Shown in pieces: positions 35,555-46,000 of a DNA stretch of 54,046 nt; within the stretch, counting starts at the first letter, position 1, and every line of letters begins with the position of its first letter. The stretch spans positions 8,247 through 62,292 of the forward strand of contig KL197743.1 in the NCBI GenBank assembly GCA_000697665.1, in the 5' to 3' direction. This stretch comes from Jaapia argillacea MUCL 33604. Taxonomy: Eukaryota > Basidiomycota > Agaricomycetes > Jaapiales > Jaapiaceae. The notes under the pieces are model-generated. The model was not told where the DNA came from. It saw only the letters and a program-made list of their open reading frames with translations, and did no database searches. The translations under genes were made by a program, and so were the position numbers.

Positions 35555-36080
35555 CTCTTGGTCCAACTTGGACGTTTGAACGCAGGGCGATTCGCAAACG
35601 AAGCTGAAGTTGTCTTGCCTTCGCCCTTTGCCCCGTGGCTCCTCTCACGTTACAGGACGTGTCACTGAGGTTCATCTCCCCCACGCTGCAACTCAGGATC
35701 TTACGGACGGTCGCCGTGCAAAGTGCTTGACGTCTCCTCCATCATGTCAGGATATCATCCACTCCGGACTATTTCGTAGCCCGATGTCTGACTCCTTTTG
35801 AACTTTACTGTTCTGCACATACGGCGGTTGGACAGTTTTGATGTCATTCATGATGGGGATCTCCCCAGAGTTGAGCTTCGAAATACGGGAAGTGATGTAT
35901 CGATACCTTTGTATCCTAAAGCTACTCAAACAGGAATTGAAGTCGGTGATTGTGGTTCCATTATCATGCTAAAAGTCGACGGGCGCCTACAACACAATGT
36001 CCTTTTTTTAGGAAAGCATGCGAATGGGCGCTTATTTCCCCACTTCCTCCTAAGCTCCTACATTTGACCCCGTCGAGGAT
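35555..36080. other. Spacer between the Pil1-like copies
   Basis: About 530 bp containing the 3' UTR of copy 1 and the promoter of copy 2. A run of T lies near 36004-36010. No gene is supported. Confidence 0.45.
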
Positions 36081-37567
36081 ATGACCACAAGTACTACTCA
36101 TGATCATCTCCAGGGGATTCTCGATGCTCAAGACACCATCCTACTGTCGTGAGTTTTTATGAATGTATCATCAAGGGTACAATTTCATTGACAACTTTTG
36201 CGTCATGACCGATCGGCTCCAGGCTGTCGACACTTGCGCGCATGTTCAAGGATGTATCGAAAACCATCAACAAGTGGGGTGTGAAACAGGAAGAAGGCAT
36301 CTGGGTGCGTTTTCAGTCATATTTGCCTCGAGCACTTGCGACTACGTCCTAGCCTCACTTTGGTGACACACAGAGCTACCTTCGCACGCACAGCAGCCTT
36401 TTCGACGACCTTTCCGCATCATTTTCCAAACTCGCTGATGATTTGGGACTTGTTCGCATCCACATCGACTTTATCAGGTCCCTGGAAGTGTCTCTGCATG
36501 ATCTCAAACTTCAGAAAGATTCCGTGCTCGCTGGAGGTCTCGAAAAATCGGTGGTCGACTTGCAGATTAAAGCGAAAGAGGATAGCATGCCTGGCTTGAA
36601 GCGGACGATGATTACTCAGTGGATGAAAGCGCACTATAGAGCATTTCTTGGTTTAGGGAAGGAGACGACGGTACGCATAAGTCAAATTTCACTGGCCTGC
36701 ACCCCTTGTCTCATACTGGCGTTCCTCCAGGTTGTTGGAGAATGTGGAGTCGCTCTCATTGAAAGTTTCACCAACGAAGCACCTGACAAAGCGTCTATCC
36801 CGTCATACGATCTCAGTGAGGGCTTGGCGCGGCGCGTTGATCGTCGTTTGCGCAAACATGGATTCTCTCCTTCAAGGGATTCATCGAGGGGTCGATCTTC
36901 ACGTCCGCGTCGTCGGGCAACCTCTGAAGTTGCGGCCAGCGAAGCTTACTCTGGCACACGGCGATCTTATCGCAGGACGGTCTCGGAGGTTGCGGGTATC
37001 GTCGGTTTCGGCGACGCTCAAGAGTCTTCATTTGATTTCATTCCCTCGCGTTCGAGGGAGTCATCACCTCGACCTGATCATTTATCCTCACCACTACCGA
37101 TCTTCACCGTATATTCACCGCCACCGAGCCTTGTAAAGGAAGACTCCAGAGTTAATGGGACCTTGCCAGCCCCACCACAGCCTCAAATCGAATCGGCACC
37201 CTCTCCAGTGGGCCAAAGCCGTGTTAGCATGTGGAAACGACCTTTACGGTTTTTCTCCCGCGCAATGAAGGTGCGGAAAGAGCCCAAATCTCAGCCTTCT
37301 GATCCGCCACGAGGTCCAAGTGGGTCAACAGCACCAACGACGGCAGATATTCCAACCTCGTCTACTGCTCCCCAATCATCCGGTGACGCGGTACGGAAAG
37401 AGCCCAAAGCTCAGCGTTCTGATTGGCCACGAGGTCGAAATCGTTCAACGGCACCGCGAACAGGGACCAATGGTCCGGTCCCGTCTACTACCATCACTAG
37501 GAGAGATGGATCTCTGGCCCCGTCCTCGTCTTCACGCGTTACCACCTTGGAGTTGGAGTGGGAATAA
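36081..37567 (+). CDS. Pil1/eisosome-like BAR-type protein, copy 2
   Basis: Four exons (36081-36148, 36223-36304, 36374-36670, 36731-37567) give 427 codons, with the second exon the same length (82 nt) as in copy 1. Key segments are NKWGVKQEEGIW, SYLRTHSSLFDDLSASFSKL, VRIHIDFIRSLEVSLHDLK, SMPGLKRTMITQWMKAHY and VVGECGVALIESF. It belongs to the same Pil1-like family as its neighbour 534 bp upstream. The tail is Arg/Ser-rich and contains two copies of a 40-codon unit reading VRKEPKSQPSDPPRG and VRKEPKAQRSDWPRG. The third intron (60 nt) is open and in frame. A role in membrane-domain organisation is inferred from the family. Confidence 0.8.
37271..37490 (+). repeat. 120-bp (40-codon) tandem duplication inside Pil1-like copy 2
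   Basis: The 47 bases beginning GTGCGGAAAGAGCCCAAA at 37271 recur at 37391 (GTACGGAAAGAGCCCAAA) with a few changes, a spacing of exactly 120 bp that preserves the frame. The unit encodes VRKEPK-x-Q-x-SD-x-PRG followed by a Ser/Thr/Ala-rich stretch. Confidence 0.8.
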
Positions 37568-38298
37568 ATGCACTCCAATTCTTCGTCGTGACAACTTCCC
37601 TGTTCGAGGGAGGTCGTTGCATCCTGAGTACGGCAGTGACTCCATTCGTGATCTACGGTGGCGGGTCTCTTTGATCAGAACCGGTTCCAGTCGAATTCTG
37701 ATACATGTTCATCGGCGAAGGGAGTTGGTGGGGGTACCTTGGAGATTCCGCGATCCACAGCGTATATCGGGCCTCATATTGACCATTCAGCTATCCCCTC
37801 CGTCTTCCCTGTCAAACCGACCCCGACATTCCGCTATGATCATCCGACCCCGCCAAAATTCGCTTGCTCGTAAGCTCGTCGAGACCTCAGGGAAACCGTT
37901 CAGTCCTTTGAGGTACCATTTGCTGGGTTGAACATTCGCATTCAAAATCGATGCAAAAAATATTCCTGGAATAACCTTGTTCAGCTTGCGGTTTGTCGGT
38001 GGGAGTCTGGGTAGTAAGAGGCGAAAGGTTCTCTCAAGTCGTACGAAACAGATCAGACGAGGAGGACACCGGGCTCCGAAGTGGGTATGGTATGTCGGAC
38101 GTCTATACTGTATACACACCTTCGTCTTGGAAGATTTTCACAATCAAAGAAAACCCAAAGATATGGATTGGTCAGTATCGTTGTCAGCATATGGTAAGAA
38201 TACAAGATGAGGTATAATAACACAAGACATTGGGGGTGGCGAAACCCAAGAAGGCGAAAGTGCAAAGATGGAATCGAACCAAGAGGGACCCATCACGT
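37568..38298. other. Intergenic, nothing recognised
   Basis: Convergent 3' ends of the Pil1-like gene and the peroxidase gene. Open frames here have no domain. At 38272-38282 the word GAATCGAACC resembles a reversed tRNA T-loop, but no T-stem or acceptor stem pairs around it. Confidence 0.5.
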
Positions 38299-39406
38299 TC
38301 AATTATCCTGCACAACCAAAACCGGCTTCTCAACCTTCGCTTCCTTCGACCCAGCACCAGCGATCGCCTGTGCGATATCGCCCATAGCCGCTCTCAAGCC
38401 ACTCGAACTAGCAACGGTCTGCCTCAACGTCTGCAGATGTGTCGGTGCCCATCCAATAGGCAACCTCTCACTCCCAAACCACTCCTTGATCCAATCAATC
38501 TTGACACCTTCACTCGAAGCGGTACCAAAAGCACCATCGGAAGAAGGAGCGCCAAAGATGCCTAAGACGAGAGCTACTTCTCCTCGTGCTACTTCCGCGT
38601 GGAATGCGTCGATGGGTGGAGTCGTAGTTTGTGATTCACGATATACACGTGCGAGAGCGATGTCGTTTAATGAGATGTGGGTGCCTGTAGCAGAGGCCCC
38701 AAGGAAAGTCTCGAGTAGCGTCGAATTGATATGCGTCGAAGCGAATTTCTTGCCGAGGGGTGTGTTATCGTGTACCAAAGAAGCGTCGTGTTCGATATGG
38801 TTATGTAAAGCCAAATCGCTTAAATCCAAATCGCGAAGGACGGCTCCCATGCTGGGTAGGGTTTTTAACAAGTGGGTGGAGAAGGATAAGGCTGAGGTGA
38901 GTGTTAGAGGTGTTGGGACTGAGGTGGGAGGTGGTGGGGCGCGGAGGAGGAAGAAGCCTCCGTAGGTTAAGAGGGTGGAGAGTGGGGAGGAGAGGTGGTA
39001 GGCTTCTTTTAGGGCTTTGGACATTTGGGAGGGTGAGATGGAACGGCCGTCGCGGGGTCTGTGGATCATCGTTAGTGTATGGAAGTGGCGGTTGCGAAAG
39101 GGACGGAGGCGAGATAAGGAAGCGAGAAGGTATGTGGCGTGTGAGAGGTTTGGGACTTACAGGTAGCCATGATTCGCTAATGTGTTTAATGCTGGACAAG
39201 GTGATCGTGAATCACCCGGCTGAGCGGGGATGTATTCGTGCGTTTCGTGGTTCATTTCACTATGCGCCACACGAGTTTGGATCAGGACGACGATGCTGAA
39301 GAAGGATGACAGGGAAGACGTACTGTGCACGAGCGAGAAGGGTTACTAGGAACCCGGAAAAGACGAGAACGAGGAGAGACTTGAGAGTTGTTGATCTTGA
39401 TAACAT
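38299..39406 (-). CDS. Secreted heme-thiolate peroxidase/peroxygenase (chloroperoxidase family)
   Basis: Three exons (39406-39324, 39259-39161, 39058-38299) give 313 codons. Residues 1-27 form a signal peptide (LKSLLVLVFSGFLVTLLARA). After splicing the sequence reads SRSPCPALNTLANHGYLPRDG, where Cys49 of the PCP motif is the axial heme thiolate. The Glu-His-Asp triad for peroxide activation is IEHD (Glu150-His151-Asp152), preceded by HNH. The family includes Caldariomyces chloroperoxidase and the short unspecific peroxygenases, which insert oxygen from H2O2 into organic substrates outside the cell. Introns are 64 and 102 nt. It is a single gene on the minus strand with no obvious partners. 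Confidence 0.92.
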
Positions 39407-40260
39407 CGTAGAGAGTCGGAGGACAAATCGTTATGGGGTGATTGTTTTCGTGTTCGTGAGGGAGAAGAGTAAGGAAAAGAGGAATTTGACGCTGATTGAC
39501 CCGCTTTTTGTAGGCGTTGCCGAGCAAGGCGATGCAAAGATTGTGCAGGTAGGCGCAAGTGGGGAACGTGTACGGTACGATCGATGACATAGCATTTTAT
39601 AGTGCGAGAGATATCGGAGAGCAGGGAAGGTCGTGTCAGGATGGAGGTTAACCTAACCGAAAACGGAAGTGAAATCAGGCACTCTCGGTCCCAGCACAGC
39701 ACCGGCTTCTTCGTGCGAATAACTGCAATCTTCTGTTCTTCGCTTAATTGCATGTGGCTCGATCTCGACCGATCTAAACCTTGATTGATAACCACGTTTT
39801 TCGGTCTTGACTTTTGTCCGACCACTTATGCCCATCGCTGGCAAAATAGTTGAAATCGGTATTATTCTTCTCATCGTGGCACATGCCACTAGGCAGAAAA
39901 GCGGAGGTGCCTTGTGCCTCAGCGTACCTGTCCCTTGTTCTCATCTGTTCCCCGTGCCCCGTCGCTGATAACGATGCCGACTCAGTCGCCCTCTCCCACC
40001 TCCTCCTCTGCGGGCCGTGCGGCAACTAGCTTCTACAAATCCGAATTTCAACAGAGAACCTCTTTCGTCAGGCGAGCGCAGTCACCGAGCAGGTTCTCGT
40101 CGCACGTTTTTCCTTCTCTGGCTAGTCGTCCTTGTTGTCCGCCATATCGGCCTCAGCATTTCATCATTATCCCTCACAATCCCCATTCAAGAACGGCTCT
40201 TACTCTCTCTTGTTCAGCTGAGCTTTCGCCTCGATTCCCCGATCTCGCGCTCTGCCAGCG
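39407..40260. other. Intergenic, nothing recognised
   Basis: Upstream of the peroxidase gene. The plus-strand frame at 39914-40450 is Ser/Pro-rich and overlaps another frame of similar length, which is typical of CT-rich non-coding DNA. No gene is called. Confidence 0.45.
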
Positions 40261-40299
40261 ACACCCACTCACGCCTACACATTCTCAACGGGTGTTTGT

Positions 40300-40580
40300 C
40301 GGGATATGTTATGCTCACACAGACCCCACACTCTCGAAGCAGTCAACCTCGGTCTATCCTCCCAACCTCGGGCATCCGGCAATCGACCGCTTTCCTTCGG
40401 TCTTCTCAATCACATTCTCCAATCTCCCGTGGTCTCAGCGTGACCACTAAGTTCTCACCGTTGGTCATTCGCTGTACCCCTCAGGCTCTACTGGATCTCA
40501 GAGCCGACTCGCCGACTCGACTGCTTCGCCTTCTAAACCTTCTCGCTCCAAACCTCAACTTCTATCTCCTCATCGTTCGG
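40300..40580 (+). repeat. CT-rich segment repeated near 52.9-53.1 kb
   Basis: Ordered shared words with 52900-53075 include CATCCG-x2-ATCGACC, CATTCTCCA, GACTCGC-x-GACTCGAC and CTTCT-x-AACCTTCTC. Identity is moderate and patchy, so the repeat is old. Both copies lie upstream of members of the multi-pass membrane gene array. Confidence 0.5.
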
Positions 40581-40825
40581 CAACTAGCAAGCGCCCAGTT
40601 ATCGACGACTTGGACTTTCGAACCGGGTGCCGTCGTATTTCACGCTTGAGCACCGTTACCGGAGAATTTCTTATCAGCACATTCAACCTTTCTGGGTTAC
40701 TCGTCCTCTTCGTTGTCGGTTATAATCTCAATAATTCACTCCACAACCAATAGCACGGTTTCCTAGGAAGGTCTCCTCGTGTCTTGTTCAGTCGAGCTCC
40801 CTACTCAACCCGTGATACCGGTCTT

Positions 40826-40851
40826 GCAAGTGGGTAGCTGCACCCACTTGC
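40826..40851. other. Perfect 10-bp inverted repeat
   Basis: GCAAGTGGGT, a six-base loop AGCTGC, then ACCCACTTGC. The arms are fully complementary. It lies in otherwise featureless DNA about 0.9 kb upstream of the membrane-gene pseudogene, and could be a protein-binding palindrome or a hairpin. Confidence 0.6.
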
Positions 40852-41770
40852 GCCCACACTCTCGATAAGTGTTCGTTGGAAAATGGAGCTTTAGCGTGGG
40901 TCCGAGCTCTCAACAGAGGTACGTCACTTACCTTGGTCTATCTATCCCCCCCTCGAATATGAAACGTTGTCGTTACTTCTCTGAGATATTCTCATTGACC
41001 GACTTATCTCAGTCTCACCGCTACTCTCCCATATTCTCATCGCTAGATTTATCTCGCAAACTTTTACAGGCTTCAAATTGAGAAGGCACCGTGAAGACCT
41101 TGAGTTCCATCTCGATTTCGGAGTGGTTGGGTTAACGGATCCCAGGTGAGGCTCTCCCCTTGGAATTCATCATTTCTCGGATCACTAACATACCCTCGTA
41201 GATCGAGAACCTACCTAATTCCCTCCTTCTCTCCGCTGGATTACTTGATTGTTTCTACTAGCCGGCCTTTGGGATTACACCGGAACCCCTTTCTTTCCAT
41301 TCGTCACAGTCATTGATCCCTTTCAAATCTTTGGTAAGCAAATTGGTTGAATCGACCTTTCAAACGAAATTTTCAGTGTTTACATGGCTCTGAGGGATTG
41401 ACGGTCGTGACGTTGTCGAATGATGGGTTTGCATGATCTTCACCGGAGTTTCTGGAGTGCATTGCTCATACCATCGCAAAGATGTTACTCCAGATTGAAA
41501 GTGGTCGCCAGCATGTTCGACGCCGTGTCGATCACTTGATTGCCTCTACGATGATAACCAATCGACTCCTTCTCACGTCGTTCAGACCTCAAAATAACCC
41601 CTGGAAAACTAGCAACCATGGCCCATAGTAGGCTGACTTCTGGGTGGAACTCTGCCTCCACACTGGGGTGCTGCGAACACCTGCCGTAACCCATACACAT
41701 GGCTACTATGCCTGTGATGGTGGGCGGCTGAGGACCAAGAGTCATCTTTTCCCTCTACCTCAACTGTGGT
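40852..41770. other. Intergenic, nothing recognised
   Basis: No supported gene. The 70-codon frame at 40869-41081 and the frames near 41.5 kb show no domain. Confidence 0.4.
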
Positions 41771-42463
41771 CGAATAGGTCATCCAGCTCGCCCTCTTCAC
41801 CACTATTCTCGTCTCCTCCGCCACCGCGTTGCCCGTACCTCGGTCTGTTGTTTGTCATCCAACCACTTGGCACGATATCATCGCCTTCTTCGTCGTCGAC
41901 TATATCACACATGATGCTACGATCAGCACTGCACCAGGGGCTAAATGGTACGACACCATGGCTTGGACGATCCTTAGTCTTCTACTACCCTTTGCTGGAC
42001 TCGGAAAGTCACTCGGGTTCATCCTCCACCATTCCGTGGTGGGTAAAAGTGATTGGAAAAGGCTCGGGCTCGATGTTGGAACCTGCGGGTGATCCTGAAC
42101 AAGTATACATCAAGCTTCCGACAGGCTTCCATGACCTCGATGAGTGGTGAGTGTACGATTCTGATGCCATCCCTTGTATAATGTCATTGGTCATATATCA
42201 TACTGCACACTTCTCACAGCCCTGCCACGCTTCTATCTGCCACGATCTTGTTTGAGCACCTCGAATACTTCATTAGAGTTGCGAGGAGTGCTGTTACCGA
42301 AGGTTATTGCCTTGCCTACCCAGAAACAAGACTACTCCCAGAAATATTCCCGTTCAACTCTCCCCCCAACAGAGACACACCGCTCTCTCGATCACAGAGT
42401 TGGCTGAAGATGGCCATCTCCGTCGCCCAACTGTGTTACTCTTCTGCTAAAGTCAGGATTTGA
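41765..42463 (+). pseudogene. Truncated copy of the multi-pass membrane protein family
   Basis: Matches the N-terminal third of the intact genes at 43852 and 47824. Readable parts are VIQLALFTTILVSSATALP, RSVVCHPTTWHDIIAFFVV, GAKWYDTMAWTILSLLLPFA and LGKSLGFILHH. The position of the start codon reads GTG and is followed two codons later by TAG. A deletion after VVGKSDW shifts the frame, after which PEQVYIKLPTGFHDLDE resumes in another frame. The splice donor is kept (GTGAGT at 42148). After it, EIFPFNSPPNRDTPLSRSQ and WLKMAISVAQLCYSS can be read, then a stop at about 42462. Roughly the last 370 residues of the family are absent. It is therefore both disrupted and 3' truncated. Confidence 0.8.
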
Positions 42464-42833
42464 GGATTAGGTGGGCCGTTAATGGTTGGTGTCAGAAGGT
42501 GATGGCACTCGTCCATACAACGACGCGGAAAGATTGAAATTGGACTGCCAAACGGAGGTCGCGTAGGACAAGGTGTGAAACACATCGTCAATCGATGCAG
42601 TTCTGGTGTGGCGTTTCGTTAGGCCAGCTTATATATCCAAGGAAGAATAAAACGTTTCTGGGAATTCATCCGACAGTTCATGGATGCCATTGTCAGAAAG
42701 AGGTTACGATTCACGAACTCCAGGAATCAGGTATACTTGGAGCCAGCAAAGCTATCGTCCAACGGGAAGAGCGTGGAAACTCAAACATCACCGAGGAAAT
42801 TTCTCTCAGGCTTTTCTTTAGTGTCTCTCTGAC
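42464..42833. other. Spacer left of the MITE
   Basis: No gene is supported between the broken membrane gene and the MITE. The abrupt loss of similarity to the family after 42463 suggests a deletion or insertion breakpoint here. Confidence 0.4.
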
Positions 42834-42835
42834 TA

Positions 42836-43162
42836 CTGTACATTTTCGACCAACCCGGCGGGGGTTGTGACCTGTGACCTCTTGGACACGAAGCGGCGGG
42901 GCGGCGGAGGCGCTTGGGATGTGTGACCGACGGTCAAACCTACGGCGGCGGGAGTGGTATGTGTGGTCCCAATGGCGCACTATCACGTCCCAACTTGTTC
43001 CGTTGGCTTTACGACCTTCTGGAGCTAGAATAAACACGATTGGGCCCCGCAGGGCCGAAAAAACTTGAAAACTGAGCCGCGGGAAGGTCCGTCACACCCG
43101 GCGGTCCCGGTGACTTGTGGCCCTGTGACCTGTGACCCGCCAGGTTGGTTGAAAATGTACAG
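42836..43162. mobile_element. 327-bp MITE with TA target-site duplication (Tc1/mariner type)
   Basis: The left end CTGTACATTTTCGACCAACC continues to GGCGGG (27 bases, 42836-42862). The right end, 43136-43162 read on the other strand, is CTGTACATTTTCAACCAACC continuing to GGCGGG; 25 of 27 bases agree. TA dinucleotides flank both ends (42834-42835 and 43163-43164). The interior is GC-rich compared with the surroundings, has no coding frame, and contains GTGACCTGTGACC near each end in the same orientation. Terminal inverted repeats with a TA duplication and no transposase are the hallmarks of a non-autonomous Tc1/mariner element. Confidence 0.88.
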
Positions 43163-43164
43163 TA

Positions 43165-43851
43165 ATCGCAGGTCAATCGCCTCGTGCAGATCAAATACTT
43201 CCGACTCCTGAAATAAAGAGCGTATGCGCCACCGTCCCATCTTCCTGGTCCTCTCTTCCTCAGCTCGGTAAGCGACAGTGAGCCTATCGTGATAGCCTCC
43301 GGTTAGTTGAATCGCGGCTGTATTGCCCTGATATGCTCTGCAATCCCTTGGCCATGGTTAGACCGCAAGCTCAAAATGCTGTGACACAAAAGGACGGGCT
43401 GCGTCTTAGTCCGTTTGGATCCATTCAGTGCCCTGCATCCCGGCTCCGAGGCATGAGGCATCACCATTTTCCCAACGTCACTTGAGTAGTTGCGGACAAT
43501 TGCTCGGCCCTAGTCGTAAAACAAGCGCCCAACCTCGATTCATGCATCCTCACCCACCGAAGCTCCCCTCCTCCACTTTTGGATTCCCTCCTCAATATCC
43601 GATGCTTACGAGCTCAAATCAATCCACGTCTACGCTGAGATCAAGTGAAACTACATTGCGAGTCATACTTCATTCTATGAGTTACCGCCTTGTTATACAC
43701 AGCTTGCCGCCCAAGGTGAACGAGGCGCTTCTGAAGCACTGCGTAAACCTTATCGTCACACTCGGAGCCCCATTAAACCTTAACGAGTCCTCGTGATGAA
43801 GAGTATCACCTTCTAACAAACTCAAGTCGTTCTCATCTCCACTCCTCCACC
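43165..43851. other. Region upstream of membrane gene A
   Basis: This holds the promoter of the gene at 43852. The frame at 43428-43796 has no domain. No TATA box was seen close to the start. Confidence 0.4.
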
Positions 43852-45489
43852 ATGCCTACCAAAGTCTCGTTGCTAGTCCTCATCACAAGCATCCTAGTCG
43901 TTTCTGCTGCCGCATTACCCATATCTCGCTCTGTGGTTTGTCTCCCAACAACCTGGCACGACATCATCGTCTTCTTCGTGGTTAACTATGTCGCCCACGC
44001 TGCCACGATCCCCACTGTCGCAGGCGCCAAGTGGTACGACACCACCTGTTGGACTATCCTCAGTCTCCTCTTGCCATTTGCTGGGCTCGGAAAGTCGATC
44101 GGGTTGATATTGAATCATATGATGGTGGGGAGTAGCGATTTGGAGAAAGCTAGTTCTCGTGATGCTCTGTTAATCGCGGTACGGGCGGACGATTGGGAGC
44201 CATCCCGTCATGTTGAAGAAATCTATGTCATACTCCCCGAAGACTTTCAAAAACTCGATGAGAGGTGAGTCTTTCATTCCCATTTACCATTTACAATGAT
44301 TGTGAAATATTGTGCCAGTCCTTCGAACCTTCCATCCGCCGCCATCACAGTCGACGATTCTTCCCCTTTTCAGAGAGCAACGATGAAACACCTCCAGATC
44401 CACGGAGCGGTGATTCTCCCAAAGGGCTACGACTTAGCCTACCCATACACCAACACAATTCCAGAAATATTCCCATTCCGCTCCCCTCGCAACACAATCG
44501 CACCACTCTGTCACTCACAAAGCTGGGTGAAAATGGCCATCTCAGTTGCCCAACTCGTATATTCCTGCGTTACTATTTACCGGACTAGAGGAGATCAACT
44601 CGATCGGTACGGTTATGCCGCCTTTGGTTTGTCAGTGTTTCCGTACACTTTCATGTCTTTGGCGAACTTTGTTTGCGTTGGGCTTGCGGGAGAGTATTCG
44701 AGCGTGTACGTACTCCGAACGGCGATCGCGAAGGAGGTTGAGGGGAGGGGAGGGACGATCTCCGGAGCGGTTGGCGTCTGCGATGCGGGGAATCCAGCTG
44801 ATGAGCGGGAACATGTGGATGGGACCGAAGAAGCTGCGTATTGGGCCAAATTCACCCGGGCGACCATTTCAATGAAGGGCGAGTCGTATGAAGATCACAT
44901 TGGCCAAAGAAAGGAAGACGATGATTGGAAGTCGAAGGGGGATGTTGAAGACTCGGAAGAGGATGATGATAGCCTCTTGCAGAGAATCTTGGTGATTACC
45001 GTCAACGGAGTGACGAGGAAATTCAAGTATCGCCCTGGGCGCTCAGCCGACTACGTCTTCGAAATATCCTCCATCGCTAATCAGAACCGAATTCCTGAAG
45101 GTGGCTTCGTTTACTCGCTATCCTCTAGGGGGACCTGGGCACTCGTCGGAGGGATATTCGTCGGTATCATTGGGGCGCTCATCCTCCCATACGTGGTCAT
45201 CGACGCCCTCAGTGGTTTCAAAGCAAGAAAGAGTACTTTTGCTGAAAGAGCATGGATGATGGCTTGGCTGTCTTCCGGCCAGCTTTCTTTTCTCATCTTC
45301 GGCTTCTTTGGCATCATGATGCCGCATTTCAGTCCCACCTCATGGAGAGCCGTCTACGATTATATCGATCATAGTGCCGCCGCTCTCCTTCTTCCAATCA
45401 TCGTCTTGCTCCCTGTTCCCGCTGTTGGTGGCTTCGTCACCGTTGTGAAGATGCTCATGGCGTCCGGGACCTGTTCATTGGCTCCATGA
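43852..45489 (+). CDS. Unnamed multi-pass membrane protein, copy A
   Basis: Two exons (43852-44264, 44319-45489) give 527 codons. The protein starts with a signal peptide or first span (SLLVLITSILVVSAAALP). It then has spans around DIIVFFVVNYVAHAATI, CWTILSLLLPFAGLGKSIGLIL, WVKMAISVAQLVYS, YGYAAFGLSVFPYTFMSLAN, ALVGGIFVGIIGALILPYVV, LSFLIFGFFGIMM and LLPIIVLLPVPAVGGFVTVV. An acidic cytosolic-type loop (residues about 270-350) separates the two halves. Conserved signatures in the array are CLPTTWHDI, GAKWYD, PEIFPF, QLDRYGYAAFG and KSTFAERAWMMAW. I do not know a function; similar multi-span proteins occur in many basidiomycetes. It is one of at least three related copies in 12 kb. Confidence 0.82.
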
Positions 45490-46000
45490 GAATGGTAAGT
45501 TTTCACGTTTTCTTCTCGTGTTGAACTGGCTTGGTAACCGTTTTTCAAGTTGTCGTCACCATGCATCCTCTCAACTGCAATGGGATCGAGGTGTTGGATG
45601 TTCGTCGTTAATGCTTTGTGTGTATGTAGCTTGATATCTGCCGTGGCGAGCTCTGTCGTACGCTGTAATGAAGTCACTAGATTTATCCAATCTCTCCAGT
45701 ACTCTATTACGAACGACATCATGGTGTAACGACACCCAAGATACCCTTATGGGAAGAAACCCAGTCGGACAGGTTGGTTTTCGGCAGTCCGAAGCTTGAG
45801 CACGACCCCATCGACGAAAACCGTGGTTTCTTCCCGACAAATGACATGCCCTGCATGACGGAAGGCGTAGACCCCATTGTGACAAGGGTGCACCCAGGGA
45901 GAGTGTGTGCGCGCAAGAGGGAGAGGATGTTAAACCAGTCGTCTATGAGAGAGAGATGAGTGTTGGTATCAAACTATCGGTTTGAATGACGAAACCTTGT
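45490..46000. other. Downstream of membrane gene A, nothing recognised
   Basis: It contains the presumed 3' UTR. No gene is supported. Confidence 0.4.

Noticed and set aside
38268-38285. A tRNA T-loop-like word (reverse complement GGTTCGATTCC)
   Set aside because: The flanking bases do not form a T-stem and no other tRNA arms are present.
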